Positions 16,801-25,112 of a DNA stretch of 64,000 nt are shown one piece after another; within the stretch, counting starts at the first letter, position 1; every line of letters starts with the position of its first letter. Origin of the DNA: Streptomyces sp. HUAS CB01 (GTDB lineage Bacteria; Actinomycetota; Actinomycetes; Streptomycetales; Streptomycetaceae); assembly GCF_030406905.1 (NCBI RefSeq), contig NZ_CP129137.1, positions 4,112,001 to 4,176,000 on the forward strand, in the 5' to 3' direction. The position numbers and the translations under genes are program-made. The notes under the pieces are model-generated. The model saw only the letters and a list, made by a program, of their open reading frames with translations. It ran no database searches and was not told the origin of the DNA.

Positions 16801-17460
16801 GTGGAAGACATCGGCGAGCAGGGCGACAAGCGCGGCACCCTCCGCACCGAACTGGCGATCACCGGCCAGCCGCCGGCCGAACGCGCGGACGCCGCGCGCA
16901 ACCGCCGGAGGATCCTCGACGCGGCGGCGGGGCTCGTCGCCGAGCGCGGCCCCGAGGCGATCACGATGAACGCCGTGGCGCAGGCCGCCGGGATCGGTGT
17001 GGGTACGGTCTACCGCCGCTTCGGCGACGTGGCCCAGTTGCTGTTCGCCCTGCTCGACGACCGCGAGCGGCAGTTCCAGGAGGGGTTCCTCAGGGGGCCG
17101 GCCCCCCTCGGGCCCGACGGGCGGCCCGCCGAGCGGCTGCGGGCCTTCCTCCACGCGCTCGCCGACCACGTCGCCGAGCAGCAGACGACGATGCTCGCCG
17201 CGGAGGCCGCCTCACCGCTCGCGCGCTACACGAGCGGCGCGTACCTGACCATGCACACCCACGTGTCCATGCTGCTGCGCCAGGTACGGCCCGAGGCGGA
17301 CGAGGCCGTCCTGGCGCATCTGCTGCTGGCCCCGTTCCTGCCGAGCCTGTTCCGGCACCTCACGGCGGAGTGCGGGAGGTCACCGGAGCAGATCAAGGCG
17401 GGGATCGATCAGCTGATGGGGCTCTGTTCCGGCGAGCTGCAGGGATTCTGCCCGGAGTAG
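16801..17460 (+). CDS. TetR/AcrR-family transcriptional regulator
   Basis: A 219-aa regulator from GTG 16801. The helix-turn-helix is at about residues 33-78 (ARNRRRILDAAAGLVAERG, then ITMNAVAQAAGIGVGTVYRRFG), followed by an all-helical ligand domain of the normal length. It is divergent from wrbA, with two GGATxGCTATCC operators in the 127-base gap, so it probably represses wrbA and itself in response to a quinone or electrophile. The ligand is inferred, not seen. Confidence 0.88.
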   Translation: MEDIGEQGDKRGTLRTELAITGQPPAERADAARNRRRILDAAAGLVAERGPEAITMNAVAQAAGIGVGTVYRRFGDVAQLLFALLDDRERQFQEGFLRGPAPLGPDGRPAERLRAFLHALADHVAEQQTTMLAAEAASPLARYTSGAYLTMHTHVSMLLRQVRPEADEAVLAHLLLAPFLPSLFRHLTAECGRSPEQIKAGIDQLMGLCSGELQGFCPE

Positions 17461-17546
17461 CGGCCCGGGCCAGGCCCAGTCCCCCGTCCCCTCTGCCCCC
17501 CGTCGCCCCGCCCCTCCTCCGGCGCCCTCCCGGGCGCGTGCCCACG

Positions 17547-17600
17547 CCGGAGCCGGCGCGTGCTCACTCCGGAGCCGGCGCGTGCTCACTCCGGAGCCGA
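17547..17600. repeat. 22-bp tandem repeat overlapping the cobIJ stop
   Basis: Two exact copies of ccggagccggcgcgtgctca+ct (17547-17568 and 17569-17590) plus a 10-base partial copy at 17591-17600 and a degenerate copy just upstream. The cobIJ stop codon (17586-17588) lies inside the second copy, so the repeat sets the end of the protein. Confidence 0.75.
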
Positions 17601-19103
17601 GGCGTCCTCCGGGTACGTGCGCGGTGTCCAGACGATCTCCTCGCCCGAACCGCGGCGCACCGTCCGGGTCTGCGAGGAGCCGACCAGCAGCAGGGTCCGC
17701 ATGTCCACCACCGCCGGGTCGAGTTCGCCGAGGCGCACGATCCGCACGCTCTCCTCGGGACCACCGACGTCGCGCGCGACGACGACGGGCGTGTCCGGGG
17801 CGCGGTGGCCGAGCAGCAGCTCACGGGCCTTGGCGACCTGCCAGGTCCGGCTGCGCGAACCGGGGTTGTACAGGGCCAGGACGAGATCGGCACGGGCCGC
17901 GGCCGTCAGCCGCTCCGCGATGACCTCCCACGGCTTGAGCCGGTCGGACAGGGAGAGGGTCGCGTAGTCGTGCCCCAGCGGCGCCCCGGCGCGCGCGGCG
18001 GCGGCGTTCGCCGCGGTGAGGCCCGGCAGCACCCGCACGGGCACGTCCGCGTACGGTTCCTGCGCCGCGACCTCCAGCACCGCCGTGGCCATGGCGAAGA
18101 CCCCCGGGTCGCCGCCCGACACCACCGCGACCCGCCGGCCCCGCCGGGCGAGATCGAGGGCGAACTCCGCCCGCTCGGCCTCCACCTTGTTGTCCGAGCC
18201 GTGGCGGCGCTGCCCCGCACGCACCGGCACCCGGTCCAGATAGGTCGTGTAGCCGACCAGGTCGTCGGCGGCTGCGAGCGCGCCGCGCGTCTCGGGCGTC
18301 AGCCACAGCGGTCCGGCCGGTCCGGTGCCCACGACGACGACCTCGCCCTGAGGACGCGCCTCGGGCCGCACCTCGTCGATCCGGCTCGGCAGCACCGCCA
18401 CCGAGAAGTACGGCACGGACTCCGGGTCCACGTCCGCCAGCCGCCCGGTGCGCTCGCCGGTCATCGTGGCCCGCTCCACGTAGCGCGCGTCCTCCAGCCG
18501 GCCCGCCCGCTCCAGCGCCCGCCGCACGGCGGGGAAGGTCCGCCCGAGCTTCATCACCACCGCCGAGTCGGTGGCGGCGAGACGGGCCGTCAGCTCCTCC
18601 TCGGGCAGCGTGCCCGGCACGATCGTCAGCACCTCCTCCGCCTCGCAGAGCGGCTCCCCGAGCCGCGCGGCCGCGGCGCTCACCGAGGTCACGCCCGGGA
18701 TCACCTCGGTCGGGTACCGGTGCGCCAGCCGCTTGTGCATGTGCTGGTACGAGCCGTAGAAGAGCGGGTCGCCCTCCGCGAGCACCGCCACGGTCCGGCC
18801 GGCGTCGAGATGCGCCGCGAGCCTGGCCGCGGCCTCCTCGTAGAAGTCGTCGAGCGCCCCCCGGTAACCGCCGGGGTGGTCCGTGGTCTCCACGGTGATC
18901 GGGTACATCAGACGCTCCTCGATGTGGTCGGGGCGCAGATGCCCCGCCACGATGGAGCGGGCGATGGAACGGCCGTGCCGGGCGCAGTGGTACGCCACGA
19001 CGTCCGCCTCCGCGACGACCTGGGCCGCCCGGAGCGTCATCAGCGACGGGTCGCCGGGGCCGAGTCCGACGCCGTACAGCCTGCCGGTCCGCTGTGTGCT
19101 CAC
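17586..19103 (-). CDS. cobIJ: CobI-CobJ fusion: precorrin-2 C20- and precorrin-3B C17-methyltransferase
   Basis: A 505-aa bifunctional tetrapyrrole methylase. The N-terminal half (about 1-240) is Cob[22 protein letters not shown] and [14 protein letters not shown]. The C-terminal half (about 250-495) is Cob[18 protein letters not shown] and [12 protein letters not shown], which methylates C17 with ring contraction. This fusion is common in actinobacteria. It starts with GTG at 19103, overlapping the cobH stop by 4 bases. It is last in the cobG-cobH-cobIJ operon. The C-terminal residues fall in a 22-bp tandem repeat. Confidence 0.93.
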   Translation of the reverse strand: MSTQRTGRLYGVGLGPGDPSLMTLRAAQVVAEADVVAYHCARHGRSIARSIVAGHLRPDHIEERLMYPITVETTDHPGGYRGALDDFYEEAAARLAAHLDAGRTVAVLAEGDPLFYGSYQHMHKRLAHRYPTEVIPGVTSVSAAAARLGEPLCEAEEVLTIVPGTLPEEELTARLAATDSAVVMKLGRTFPAVRRALERAGRLEDARYVERATMTGERTGRLADVDPESVPYFSVAVLPSRIDEVRPEARPQGEVVVVGTGPAGPLWLTPETRGALAAADDLVGYTTYLDRVPVRAGQRRHGSDNKVEAERAEFALDLARRGRRVAVVSGGDPGVFAMATAVLEVAAQEPYADVPVRVLPGLTAANAAAARAGAPLGHDYATLSLSDRLKPWEVIAERLTAAARADLVLALYNPGSRSRTWQVAKARELLLGHRAPDTPVVVARDVGGPEESVRIVRLGELDPAVVDMRTLLLVGSSQTRTVRRGSGEEIVWTPRTYPEDASAPE

Positions 19104-19741
19104 TCCGCCTCACTCGCCATCGCGTTGATCGCGGCCGCGGCCATGGCGCTGCCGCCGCGCCGGCCGCGCACCACCAGGTAGTCCAGACCGCCCCCGTGCG
19201 CGGCGAGGGCGTCCTTGGACTCGGCCGCGCCTATGAAGCCCACCGGGACGCCGACCACGGCGGCCGGACGGGGCGCGCCCGCGTCGATCATCTCCAGCAG
19301 CCTGAACAGCGCGGTGGGGGCGTTGCCGACGGCGACCACGGCACCGTCGAGGCGGTCCCGCCACAGTTCGAGCGCGGCCGCGCTGCGGGTCGTCCCGAGC
19401 CCGGCGGCCAGCTCCGGCACGGACGGCTCGGACAGGGTGCAGATCACCTCGTTGCCGGCGGGCAGCCGCTTGCGGGTGACGCCGCTGGCGACCATCTGCG
19501 CGTCGCACAGGATCGGCGCCCCGGCGCGCAGCGCCTCGCGGGCACGGGCCACCACCCCGGGCGAGTACGCGAGATCGCGGACGAGGTCGACCATGCCGCA
19601 GGCGTGGATCATCCGCACCGCGACCTGGCTGACGTCGGCCGGCAGCGCGTCGAGCGCCGCCTCGGCACGGATCGTGGCAAAGGACTGGCGGTAGATCTCC
19701 GCGCCGTCCTTCTCGTAGTCGAACACGGTCTTGTCGCTCAT
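19100..19741 (-). CDS. cobH: Precorrin-8X methylmutase, CobH
   Basis: A 213-aa enzyme that moves the C11 methyl to C12, giving hydrogenobyrinic acid. The catalytic histidine lies in RMIHACGM (His46 by my count) and the family segment [16 protein letters not shown] is present. I chose the ATG at 19741 ([13 protein letters not shown]), which overlaps the cobG stop by ATGA; the much longer reading frame upstream is antisense-like shadow of cobG. It also overlaps cobIJ downstream. Confidence 0.94.
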   Translation of the reverse strand: MSDKTVFDYEKDGAEIYRQSFATIRAEAALDALPADVSQVAVRMIHACGMVDLVRDLAYSPGVVARAREALRAGAPILCDAQMVASGVTRKRLPAGNEVICTLSEPSVPELAAGLGTTRSAAALELWRDRLDGAVVAVGNAPTALFRLLEMIDAGAPRPAAVVGVPVGFIGAAESKDALAAHGGGLDYLVVRGRRGGSAMAAAAINAMASEAE

Positions 19742-21066
19742 TTCGTCGTACGGGTTCTGGCTGTGGCGATGGTGTCGGCGAGCGCGGCACGGGACGGTAC
19801 GGGTACGGGGCTGCCGTGCGCGGTCACCCGGTACGCGCCGTCCCCGGTGGCCACGACGTCCACGTACTCCCCCTGCGGACGGCCGCAGCGCCGCTCGCAG
19901 CCCGACCAGTACACGGGCAGTCCGCCCCGGCCGGGTGTGGCGTCGGCCCGCACGTCGGCCAGGGACTTGGCGCAGCCGGGCCGCCCGGTGCACGCGCCGA
20001 CCCCGTACCAGGGGGAGTCGGTGCCGGTGATGAGGCCCGCCCGCCCCAGCGCTTCGAGGCGCGCCCGCGCCGAGCCGCGGTCGGCGAAGCCGGGAAGCAC
20101 CACCCCGCGCCACGGCGTCAGCCGAACCTCGTCCGCGGGGGCCGGCAGCAGCCCGCGCAGCTGGGCGACGGTGAGTCGCCCGAGCGGAGCGAGGACGGAC
20201 ACGGCCCAGCCGTCCGGTCCCTCCACGACACCGGGCAGCGGTCCGGTGCCGGGGCCCGCGCACCCGTCCACGGGCCCGCCCGGGACCGGATCCGGGGCGG
20301 AGCCTCCCGTTCCGTCGGGAGGGAGCAGTGGTTCCGCCGCCACCCCCGCCCGTGCCAGCCCCGCGCCCACGGCGATGTCCTGCCCCTCCGGCAGCTCCCG
20401 TACGCGCCAGGCGCCCGTGCCCGCTCCGGCGGCCGCGGACAGGAAAGCCTCCGCGGCGGCGAGCGCGGCCCGCGCGGCGTCGACGGCACGCACCCGGAAG
20501 GCGTGGCGCCCGGTCCGCAGCACCGCCCGCCCGTCCGCCTCTGCGAGCAACGTCACATCCGCACCGAGCCGGGCCACATCGCCCCGGCCGTCGTCCAGGG
20601 CGAAGAGGAACCGTCCCGAAAGTCCCGTGGCCCACCCGCTCGCGCACAGCAGCGCGTCCAGCTCCCGGGCCCACAACTGCACGTCGGCGCGGCCGAGTCC
20701 GTCCAGTCCGGCCAGCGGTGAGGCGACGACGTTGCGTACCCGCTCATGGGCCTCGGAGGGCAGCAGCCCGGCCTCGCGCAGCAGTTCCGCGAGTTCCGCC
20801 CCGCAGCCGTCCGCCAGGCCGCGCAACTCCGCGTTGCCCCGGGAGGTGACGCTCAGGGCCCCGTCGCCCAGACGTCCGGCCGCGGCAGCCAGCGCATGGA
20901 TCTGACGTGCCGTCAACAAGCCTGCGGGCAGGCGAAGTCGGGCCAGCCGCCCGTCGTCCGCCGCATGCAGCCGCAGCGCGCCCGGGCAGGCGTCGCCTCG
21001 GTCCCGTATACGCGGTTCGCCCCGGTCCGGGGGTGTTGTCGGTGTGGGCGGCATGGCGGCGAGCAT
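19738..21066 (-). CDS. cobG: Precorrin-3B synthase, CobG
   Basis: A 442-aa oxygen-using iron-sulfur/siroheme-type enzyme (nitrite/sulfite reductase family) that makes precorrin-3B. Cysteines of the C-terminal cluster motif are visible: [10 protein letters not shown] and, further on, [10 protein letters not shown]. The N-terminal ferredoxin-like half shows [15 protein letters not shown] prefer the ATG at 21066 because GGAAGGA lies 7 bases upstream; a GTG at 21072 and an ATG at 21054 are alternatives. First gene of the cobG-cobH-cobIJ operon, divergent from cobN. Confidence 0.88.
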   Translation of the reverse strand: MLAAMPPTPTTPPDRGEPRIRDRGDACPGALRLHAADDGRLARLRLPAGLLTARQIHALAAAAGRLGDGALSVTSRGNAELRGLADGCGAELAELLREAGLLPSEAHERVRNVVASPLAGLDGLGRADVQLWARELDALLCASGWATGLSGRFLFALDDGRGDVARLGADVTLLAEADGRAVLRTGRHAFRVRAVDAARAALAAAEAFLSAAAGAGTGAWRVRELPEGQDIAVGAGLARAGVAAEPLLPPDGTGGSAPDPVPGGPVDGCAGPGTGPLPGVVEGPDGWAVSVLAPLGRLTVAQLRGLLPAPADEVRLTPWRGVVLPGFADRGSARARLEALGRAGLITGTDSPWYGVGACTGRPGCAKSLADVRADATPGRGGLPVYWSGCERRCGRPQGEYVDVVATGDGAYRVTAHGSPVPVPSRAALADTIATARTRTTK

Positions 21067-21114
21067 ACCCACGTCCTTCCAGGTGACCGCCCTGCCGGCG
21101 GGCCGCAGCCTCTA

Positions 21115-21240
21115 CTATGCAAAACGGCACAGGGTCCCAGGGCCCTAGGGAGGAAGCCCGGTGAGAATCCGGCGCGGTCCCGCCACTGTGAACCGGGCCC
21201 CGGCGACGGGATCCGGTGAGTCAGGAACTCCCGCCGACCA
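21115..21240 (+). ncRNA. Cobalamin riboswitch upstream of cobN
   Basis: The conserved B12-box region at about 21151-21191 contains cggtgagaatccgg and gcggtcccgccactgtga, followed by gtgagtcaggaactcccgcc at about 21217-21236, the expected core of an adenosylcobalamin aptamer. Downstream, cggggcgcggaaaccccg (about 21249-21266) can form an expression-platform hairpin just before the cobN ribosome binding site (gaggaagg). It probably represses cobN when cobalamin is abundant. Confidence 0.92.
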
Positions 21241-21285
21241 CGACCACCCGGGGCGCGGAAACCCCGAGGAAGGCCTGCGCACGCG

Positions 21286-24200
21286 ATGACGCACGCGACG
21301 ATCCTGCTGCTGTCGACCTCCGACACCGACCTGCTCAGCGCCCGTGCCGCCGAGGGCCCGGTCCGGTACCGCTTCGCTAACCCTTCCCGACTCCCGCTCG
21401 ACCGGCTGCCCGAGCTCCTCGACGGCACCGATCTGGTCGTCGTGCGCCTCCTCGGCGGCATCCGCGCCTGGCAGGAGGGCCTCGACGCACTGCTGGCGCA
21501 GGGCCGCCCGGTGGTCGTCCTCACCGGTGAACAGGCCCCGGACGCCCAGCTGATGGAGGCCTCCACCGTTCCCGTCGGCATCGCGGCGGAGGCACACGCC
21601 TACCTCGCCCACGGGGGCCCGGACAACCTGGAGCAGCTCGCCCGGTTCCTGTCCGACACCGTCCTGCTCACCGGCCACGGCTTCGCGCCGCCCGCGCCCG
21701 CCCCCACCTGGGGCGAGCTGGAGCGCACCCCGCGTCGCGTCAGCGGCCCGCTCGTCGCGGTGCTCTACTACCGGGCCCACCACATGAGCGGCAACACCGC
21801 CTTCGTCGGCGCCCTGTGCGACGCGGTCGAGGACGCGGGCGGCCGGGCCCTCCCGCTGTACGTCGCCTCGCTGCGCGCCCCCGAGCCGGAGCTGCTGGAA
21901 CGGCTCCGCGACGCCGACGCCGTCGTCACCACCGTCCTCGCCGCGGGCGGCACCCGGCCGGCCGAGGCCCAGGCCGGGGGGGACGACGAGGCGTGGGACG
22001 CGGGCGCGCTCGCCTCGCTCGACGTGCCCGTGCTGCAGGCACTGTGCCTGACCGGCTCGCGCAGCGCCTGGGAGGAGAACGACGAGGGCCTGTCCCCGCT
22101 GGACGCCGCCAGCCAGGTCGCCGTGCCCGAGTTCGACGGCCGGCTGATCACCGTGCCGTTCTCGTTCAAGGAGATCGACGAGGACGGCCTCCCCGCGTAC
22201 GTCGCCGACCCGGAGCGCGCCGCCCGCGTCGCCGGCATCGCCGTCCGCCACGCCCGGCTGCGGCACATCCCGAACGCCGAGAAGCGCCTCGCGCTCGTCC
22301 TCTCCGCGTACCCGACGAAGCACTCCCGCATCGGCAACGCCGTCGGCCTCGACACCCCCGCTTCCGCCGTGGCCCTGCTGCGCCGCCTCCTCGACGAGGG
22401 CTACGACTTCGGCACCGAGGAGATCCCCGGCCTGACGTCCGGGGACGGCGACGAACTCATCCGCGCGCTCATCGAGGCCGGCGGCCACGACCAGGACTGG
22501 CTCACCGAGGAGCAGTTGGCGCGCAACCCGGTCCGCGTCCCGGCGGCCGACTACCGGCGCTGGTACGCGACCCTGCCCGCGGAACTGCGCGAGGCGGTCG
22601 AGGCGCACTGGGGCCCGGCGCCGGGCGAGATGTTCCTGGACCGCTCCCGCAACCCGGAGGGCGACATCGTCCTGGCCGCCCTGCGCCGGGGCAACCTGCT
22701 GATCGTCATCCAGCCGCCGCGCGGCTTCGGCGAGAACCCGATCGCGATCTACCACGACCCCGACCTGCCGCCGTCGCACCACTACCTCGCCGCCTACCGC
22801 TGGATCGGCGCCCGGCAGGACGACGGGGGATTCGGCGCGGACGCGATGATCCACCTCGGCAAGCACGGCAACCTGGAGTGGCTGCCCGGCAAGAACGCCG
22901 GACTGTCCGCGGCCTGCGCGCCCGACGCCGCGCTCGGTGACCTGCCGCTGATCTACCCGTTCCTGGTCAACGACCCGGGCGAGGGCACCCAGGCGAAGCG
23001 CCGCGTCCACGCCACCCTCATCGACCATCTCGTCCCGCCGATGGCGCGCGCCGACTCGTACGGCGACATCGCGCGCCTGGAGCAACTGCTCGACGAGTAC
23101 GCGCAGATCTCCTCCATGGACCCGGCCAAGCTGCCGGCGATCCGCGCCCAGATCTGGACCCTGATCCAGGCGGCGAAGCTCGACCACGACCTCGGTCTGG
23201 AGGACCGCCCCGACGACGACGGCTTCGACGACTTCCTGCTGCACGTCGACGGCTGGCTCTGCGAGGTCAAGGACGCCCAGATCCGCGACGGACTGCACGT
23301 CCTCGGCGGCGCGCCCACCGGCCCGGAGCGGGTCAACCTCGTCCTGTCGATCCTGCGCGCCCGGCAGATCTGGGGCGGCACGACCGCGCTGCCCGGACTG
23401 CGCGAGGCGCTCGGCCTCGACGAGGCCGCCGCGACCCGGACCACCGCCGACGAGGCCGAGGCCCGCGCCCGCGCCCTGGTCGAGGCGATGGAGGACGCCG
23501 GCTGGGCCCCGGCCGCGGTCACCACCGTGGCCGAGGGCCACGGCAAGGCGGTCGCCGACATCCTCGGCTTCGCCGCCCGGGAGGTCGTCCCGCGGCTCGC
23601 CGCCACCACCGACGAACTCGACCACGCCGTCCACGCGCTGAACGGTGGCTTCGTCCCGGCCGGACCGTCCGGCTCGCCGCTGCGCGGACTGGTCAACGTC
23701 CTGCCGACCGGTCGCAACTTCTACTCGGTCGACCCCAAGGCCGTGCCCTCCCGCCTCGCCTGGGAGACCGGCCAGGCCCTCGCCGACTCCCTCCTGGAGC
23801 GCTACCGCACGGACAACGGCTCCTGGCCGACGTCCGTCGGGCTGTCCCTCTGGGGCACCAGCGCGATGCGCACCGCCGGCGACGACGTCGCCGAGGCGCT
23901 GGCGCTGCTCGGCGTCCGCCCCGTCTGGGACGACGCCTCCCGCCGGGTCAACGGCCTCGAACCGGTCCCGCTCGCCGAGCTCGGCCGCCCCCGCATCGAC
24001 GTCACGCTGCGCATCTCGGGCTTCTTCCGCGACGCGTTCCCGCACGTCATCGGCCTCCTCGACGACGCGGTCCGGCTGGCCGCCTCGCTCGACGAGCCCG
24101 CCGACGAGAACTTCGTACGCGCCCACGCCCAGGCCGACCTCGCCGAGCACGGCGACGAACGACGCGCCACCACCCGCATCTTCGGCTCCCGCCCCGGCAC

Positions 24201-24894
24201 GTACGGCGCCGGACTGCTCCAGCTCATCGACTCCCGCGACTGGCGCACCGACGCCGACCTCGCCGAGGTCTACACGGTGTGGGGCGGCTACGCGTACGGC
24301 CGCGGTCTCGAAGGCCGCGCGGCGCGGGAGGAGATGGAGACGGCGTACAGGCGGATCGCGGTCGCGGCGAAGAACACCGACACCCGCGAGCACGACATCG
24401 CCGACTCCGACGACTACTTCCAGTACCACGGCGGCATGGTCGCCACCGTGCGCGCCCTGCGCGGGAGCGCCCCCGAGGCGTACATTGGCGACTCAACCCG
24501 CCCGGAGACGGTCCGCACCCGCACCCTCGTCGAGGAGACCTCCCGCGTCTTCCGCGCCCGCGTCGTCAACCCGAAGTGGATCGAGGCGATGCGCCGCCAC
24601 GGCTACAAGGGCGCGTTCGAACTCGCCGCCACCGTGGACTACTTGTTCGGCTACGACGCCACGACCGGCGTGGTCGCCGACTGGATGTACGACAGGCTCG
24701 CCGAGGCGTACGTCCTGGACCCCGAGAACCGCGAGTTCCTCCAGCAGGCCAACCCCTGGGCCCTGCACGGCATCGCGGAGCGACTGCTGGAGGCGGAGTC
24801 CCGCGGCATGTGGGAGAAGCCCGACCCGGCGGTCGTCGATGCCCTGCGCCAGGTCTTCCTGGAGACGGAGGGCGACCTGGAGGGCGACGACTGA
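21286..24894 (+). CDS. cobN: Cobaltochelatase large subunit, CobN
   Basis: A 1202-aa subunit of the ATP-dependent cobaltochelatase that inserts Co2+ into hydrogenobyrinic acid a,c-diamide; length is normal for CobN/ChlH. Recognisable family segments include LSAYPTKHSRIGNAVGLDTP, the metal/tetrapyrrole region HLGKHGNLEWLPGKNAGLS and the C-terminal GYKGAFELAATVDYLFGYDA. It has a cobalamin riboswitch leader and a gaggaagg ribosome binding site. The chelatase ATPase partners (CobS/CobT or ChlI/ChlD types) are not in this window. Confidence 0.95.
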   Translation: MTHATILLLSTSDTDLLSARAAEGPVRYRFANPSRLPLDRLPELLDGTDLVVVRLLGGIRAWQEGLDALLAQGRPVVVLTGEQAPDAQLMEASTVPVGIAAEAHAYLAHGGPDNLEQLARFLSDTVLLTGHGFAPPAPAPTWGELERTPRRVSGPLVAVLYYRAHHMSGNTAFVGALCDAVEDAGGRALPLYVASLRAPEPELLERLRDADAVVTTVLAAGGTRPAEAQAGGDDEAWDAGALASLDVPVLQALCLTGSRSAWEENDEGLSPLDAASQVAVPEFDGRLITVPFSFKEIDEDGLPAYVADPERAARVAGIAVRHARLRHIPNAEKRLALVLSAYPTKHSRIGNAVGLDTPASAVALLRRLLDEGYDFGTEEIPGLTSGDGDELIRALIEAGGHDQDWLTEEQLARNPVRVPAADYRRWYATLPAELREAVEAHWGPAPGEMFLDRSRNPEGDIVLAALRRGNLLIVIQPPRGFGENPIAIYHDPDLPPSHHYLAAYRWIGARQDDGGFGADAMIHLGKHGNLEWLPGKNAGLSAACAPDAALGDLPLIYPFLVNDPGEGTQAKRRVHATLIDHLVPPMARADSYGDIARLEQLLDEYAQISSMDPAKLPAIRAQIWTLIQAAKLDHDLGLEDRPDDDGFDDFLLHVDGWLCEVKDAQIRDGLHVLGGAPTGPERVNLVLSILRARQIWGGTTALPGLREALGLDEAAATRTTADEAEARARALVEAMEDAGWAPAAVTTVAEGHGKAVADILGFAAREVVPRLAATTDELDHAVHALNGGFVPAGPSGSPLRGLVNVLPTGRNFYSVDPKAVPSRLAWETGQALADSLLERYRTDNGSWPTSVGLSLWGTSAMRTAGDDVAEALALLGVRPVWDDASRRVNGLEPVPLAELGRPRIDVTLRISGFFRDAFPHVIGLLDDAVRLAASLDEPADENFVRAHAQADLAEHGDERRATTRIFGSRPGTYGAGLLQLIDSRDWRTDADLAEVYTVWGGYAYGRGLEGRAAREEMETAYRRIAVAAKNTDTREHDIADSDDYFQYHGGMVATVRALRGSAPEAYIGDSTRPETVRTRTLVEETSRVFRARVVNPKWIEAMRRHGYKGAFELAATVDYLFGYDATTGVVADWMYDRLAEAYVLDPENREFLQQANPWALHGIAERLLEAESRGMWEKPDPAVVDALRQVFLETEGDLEGDD

Positions 24895-24917
24895 CGAGGG
24901 CACCGCGGAGGCACTCC

Positions 24918-24938
24918 CGCCGGCCCTTTCGTCCGGCG
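24918..24938 (+). terminator. Weak terminator-like hairpin after cobN
   Basis: Short arms cgccgg/ccggcg around a 9-base loop, 24 bases after the cobN stop codon. Too short to be certain. Confidence 0.35.
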
Positions 24939-25112
24939 GTGTCCGGACCGGACCGGCAACGGCCGGAGTGCTTCCGTTTTTGTCTGGGACACCCCGAACT
25001 CCCTGTACGGAACGCTAGGGTTCAGTCACGTACCGGGGTGTGAGGTGGGTCACCCCGTGTGTCTTTCGGGCTGCCCGGCGAGCCGGAAGCAGCCGTGCAT
25101 CAGGGGGGCCTC

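Noticed and set aside
17547-17600. Possible CRISPR-like array
   Set aside because: Repeats are directly adjacent with no spacers, only about 2.5 units, and no cas genes are nearby.
17370-19181. 603-codon plus-strand frame opposite cobIJ
   Set aside because: Its translation is repetitive Arg/Gly/His/Val text typical of antisense to a methyltransferase gene.
21145-24429. 1094-codon minus-strand frame opposite cobN
   Set aside because: Exact antisense of a conserved 1202-aa gene, low-complexity product, no ribosome binding site; a high-GC shadow.
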